From Streptococcus sp. 121 (lineage in GTDB: Bacteria > Bacillota > Bacilli > Lactobacillales > Streptococcaceae), in contig NZ_JAEMED010000001.1 in assembly GCF_016458205.1 (NCBI RefSeq), positions 22,791 to 86,790 on the forward strand: a DNA stretch of 64,000 nt, given 5' to 3'. The notes beneath the pieces were generated by a model. It had not been told where the DNA came from. It did no database searches and worked only from the letters and a program-made list of their open reading frames with translations. Below, in pieces: positions 62,275 to 64,000 of this stretch. A program made the position numbers and the translations under genes. Position 1 is the stretch's first letter, and the number at the start of each line of letters is the position of its first letter.

Positions 62275-63731
62275 TTATAAATCTCTAATTTCCTTATCCT
62301 CGTAAGCGAGGTAACGAATATTGATAAGGTTTTCAGGTCCGATATTGTCTGAAGTCGATCCGTTTCCGATAGCTCCACAGCCTAGCATCATGGATGGTAG
62401 GAATCCAGTTGTTGCTCCTACTGCTCCCAAAGCTGATCCCACATTGACCAACACACGAGAGACGGGACTGTGTAGGAAGAAGTTTTCGACAACTTGGTCG
62501 TCTTCTGTGTGAAGTGAGAGGGTGTGACCCAGTCCTTTGAGTTCGAGGACCTTGCGACTTAGCTCTAGGCCTTCTTCCCAATCCTTAACAGTGTATACTC
62601 TTTTAGTTTATCTTTTATTACTGTGTTAGCTCGTCTTGCCGTACTTTAGTACTGCCTGCGACTCGCTGCCTTGTACTAAAAGCAAACTAAAAGACTATAG
62701 AAAGCTAGAACTGGGCAGAGTTTTTCAGTGGAATATGAGTAGTCGCGACCGACCTGAGTTTCTTCGTGAATAATGACCTTGACATTTTCGGGGATGTCTA
62801 CCTCAGCAATTTTTCCGAGGGTTTGTGCATCTTTTCCGACCATAGCTGGATTCATAAGACCGTTTCCTTGGATCATCAACCTGCCAAACTTGTCTGCGTC
62901 TTCTCCAGTGATGAAGTAGGAACCTTGTTTTATAAACCCTTCTTTTACAGCTTCAGCGATAGCCTCATCCACGATTACAGATTGCTCTGAAGCACAGATG
63001 ACACCATTATCGAAGGTTTTAGAACCAATAATCCTCTCAACTGTTAAAGGAATATTGGCTGTTTTCTCAATGTAGCAAGGTACATTCCCAGGTCCCACCC
63101 CAATGGCTGGTGTTTCAGAGGAATAAGCTGCCTTAACCATGGCTTTTCCACCGGTTGCCAGAATCATCTTAGTGTCTCGATCGTCCATCAATTCTTGTGT
63201 AGCTTCCAGAGAAGCATATTCTAAGTAGTTGACTGCATTTTCTGGTGCTCCAAACTTTTTCAAAGCTTGGCGAATCACATCCACAGTCGCTTGAATACAC
63301 TGAGCTGCACTTGGATGTGGTGAAAAAATGATAGAATTCGCTGTTTTCAAGGCAATCATTGCCTTGAAAATAACGGTGGAAGTTGGGTTGGTAGATGGAA
63401 TCAAGGCTGCAATGACACCTACTGGCACTGCTGCTTCCATGACTTTCTTTTTCTCATCTCGACGAAGAATTCCAGTCTCCAAGTCCTAAACTCCCATTGA
63501 AGCTAAGGTATTCTTGGCAACCTTATCCTGCCACTTTCCGTAGCCGGTTTCTTCGTTGGCCATTTTAGCCAATTCTTCGCGTTTGGCATAGGTTGCCTCT
63601 GCGACTGCTTTTACCAGGTCGTCGATTTGTTCTTACGACCATGTACCCAGGATTTCCTGTGCTTCTTTTGCTCCGCGAATTTGATTGCGGACTGCTTGTT
63701 TGACCACTAAGTCTTTATCTGTGAGGTGCAT
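62275..63731 (-). pseudogene. CoA-acylating aldehyde dehydrogenase (EutE/AdhE-N type), inactivated
   Basis: The frame begins MHLTDKDLVVKQAVRN (start 63731, AAAGGAG before it) and carries three lesions: TAA at 63635, TAG at 63488 and a 106-bp MITE at 62594-62699. Removing 104 bases of the MITE restores FYTVKDWEEG, and all parts are then in one frame. The nucleophile region DNGVICASEQS is retained. It stops after EIRDL, about 40 residues shorter than EutE, and no alcohol dehydrogenase domain follows. Related to but clearly diverged from eutE. Confidence 0.9.
62594..62699. repeat. 106-bp MITE, copy 7, inserted in the dehydrogenase pseudogene
   Basis: The junctions show the codon TTC followed by TA at one side and TA followed by CACTG at the other. 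The ancestral TTC TAC ACT is regained by removing one TA and the interior, so this is a direct view of TA target duplication. Confidence 0.93.
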
Positions 63732-63846
63732 AGCGACAGCTCCTTTCATCTAGGATGTAGGCTCTTGCAATGCTCTAGAACCTCAAGCCTACATCTTCTT
63801 GTAGACCCATTAACCGTTTCTTATAGAATACTATTTCTGGAACTGC

Positions 63847-63865
63847 TTCACAAATCTTATGTGAA
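63847..63865. promoter_or_regulatory. Inverted repeat upstream of the pseudogene
   Basis: TTCACA and TGTGAA are separated by seven bases, about 120 bases before the dehydrogenase start: a possible leftover operator. It is in the opposite arm order to a Rex site. Confidence 0.35.
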
Positions 63866-63908
63866 ACTTTAACAAACTTTTTCCCAAATTATTCATACCT
63901 AACTTAAA

Positions 63909-63959
63909 AACCTTCCAGAAACCGTATTGATTACAGGGTTTCTGGAAGGTTCTGCTTTT
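63909..63959 (-). terminator. Terminator near the right window edge
   Basis: AACCTTCCAGAAACC and GGTTTCTGGAAGGTT are perfect 15-base arms; the minus strand has T5 after the hairpin, so it probably ends a leftward gene outside the window. Confidence 0.75.
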
Positions 63960-64000
63960 CACCCATTGGGTGAAACGTTCGACTAGACAAAAAAGGATTT

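Noticed and set aside
63847..63865. A Rex site before the aldehyde dehydrogenase pseudogene
   Set aside because: The arms are TTCACA...TGTGAA, the reverse order of the Rex consensus TTGTG...CACAA.
1..64000. tRNA, rRNA, CRISPR arrays, prophage
   Set aside because: No cloverleaf-like genes, ribosomal sequence, regular spacer arrays or phage structural genes were seen.
1..64000. Naming the species
   Set aside because: Gene order and repeats fit a viridans-type Streptococcus, but no marker allows a firm species call without a database search.

Overview
The window looks like a chromosomal segment of a viridans-type Streptococcus. The evidence is low GC, strong Shine-Dalgarno sites, a XerS recombinase with its own dif-type site, streptococcal gene neighbourhoods (ylxM-ffh, topA-dprA-rnhB-rbgA, a PDH operon whose E3 carries the lipoyl domain), and RUP-like 106-bp repeats inserted at TA. 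I cannot name the species from sequence alone. No rRNA, tRNA, CRISPR array or complete insertion sequence was seen.

Layout. 1-7.6 kb: end of mutY, an M48 peptidase, phosphoglucomutase, the coaB/coaC coenzyme A genes with an ECF S component, and fhs. 7.6-8.1 kb: a structured leader with a terminator, then a stand-alone ATP-cone gene. 8.2-24.4 kb: a complete Gram-positive ethanolamine-utilisation (eut) locus. It holds eutP, eutT, eutG, eutS, the EutVW two-component antitermination pair, reactivase eutA, lyase eutBC, shell genes eutL/K-like/M/M/N, eutE, pduL, eutH, eutQ and two accessory genes. Paired hexaloop hairpins overlapping terminators precede eutP, eutG and eutA. Between eutT and eutG, on the opposite strand, lies an adenosylcobalamin riboswitch followed by the same kind of paired hairpins and a terminator: an EutX/Rli55-like regulatory RNA. 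Together these suggest that ethanolamine (through EutW/EutV) and B12 (through the RNA) are both needed for expression, with CcpA repression likely at cre-like sites.

24.4-34 kb: an old-yellow-enzyme reductase, an HAD-phosphatase lipoprotein, a DUF1858/DUF438 pair, and a Bce-type peptide-resistance module (ABC transporter plus two-component system) with a matching operator. 34-36 kb: a decayed toxin-antitoxin pair and a decayed HAD gene. 36-45.8 kb: guaA, a GntR regulator, ylxM-ffh, a LemA-like protein, a TcaA-like membrane protein, an LD-carboxypeptidase, and difSL-xerS. 45.8-61 kb: leftward genes only, namely a bacteriocin-immunity gene split by a repeat, lplA-PDH, an ATP-grasp/two-esterase operon, and rbgA-rnhB-dprA-topA-trmFO. 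61.5-64 kb: an intact RelB/YafQ module and a dead aldehyde dehydrogenase gene carrying two stop codons and a repeat insertion.

Genome position: rightward genes end at xerS and leftward genes follow, with the dif-type site at 44.67 kb, so the window probably spans the replication terminus. Seven copies of one MITE family (five of 106 bp, two longer) are scattered through it. Two of them interrupt genes whose frames are restored exactly if the repeat is removed.
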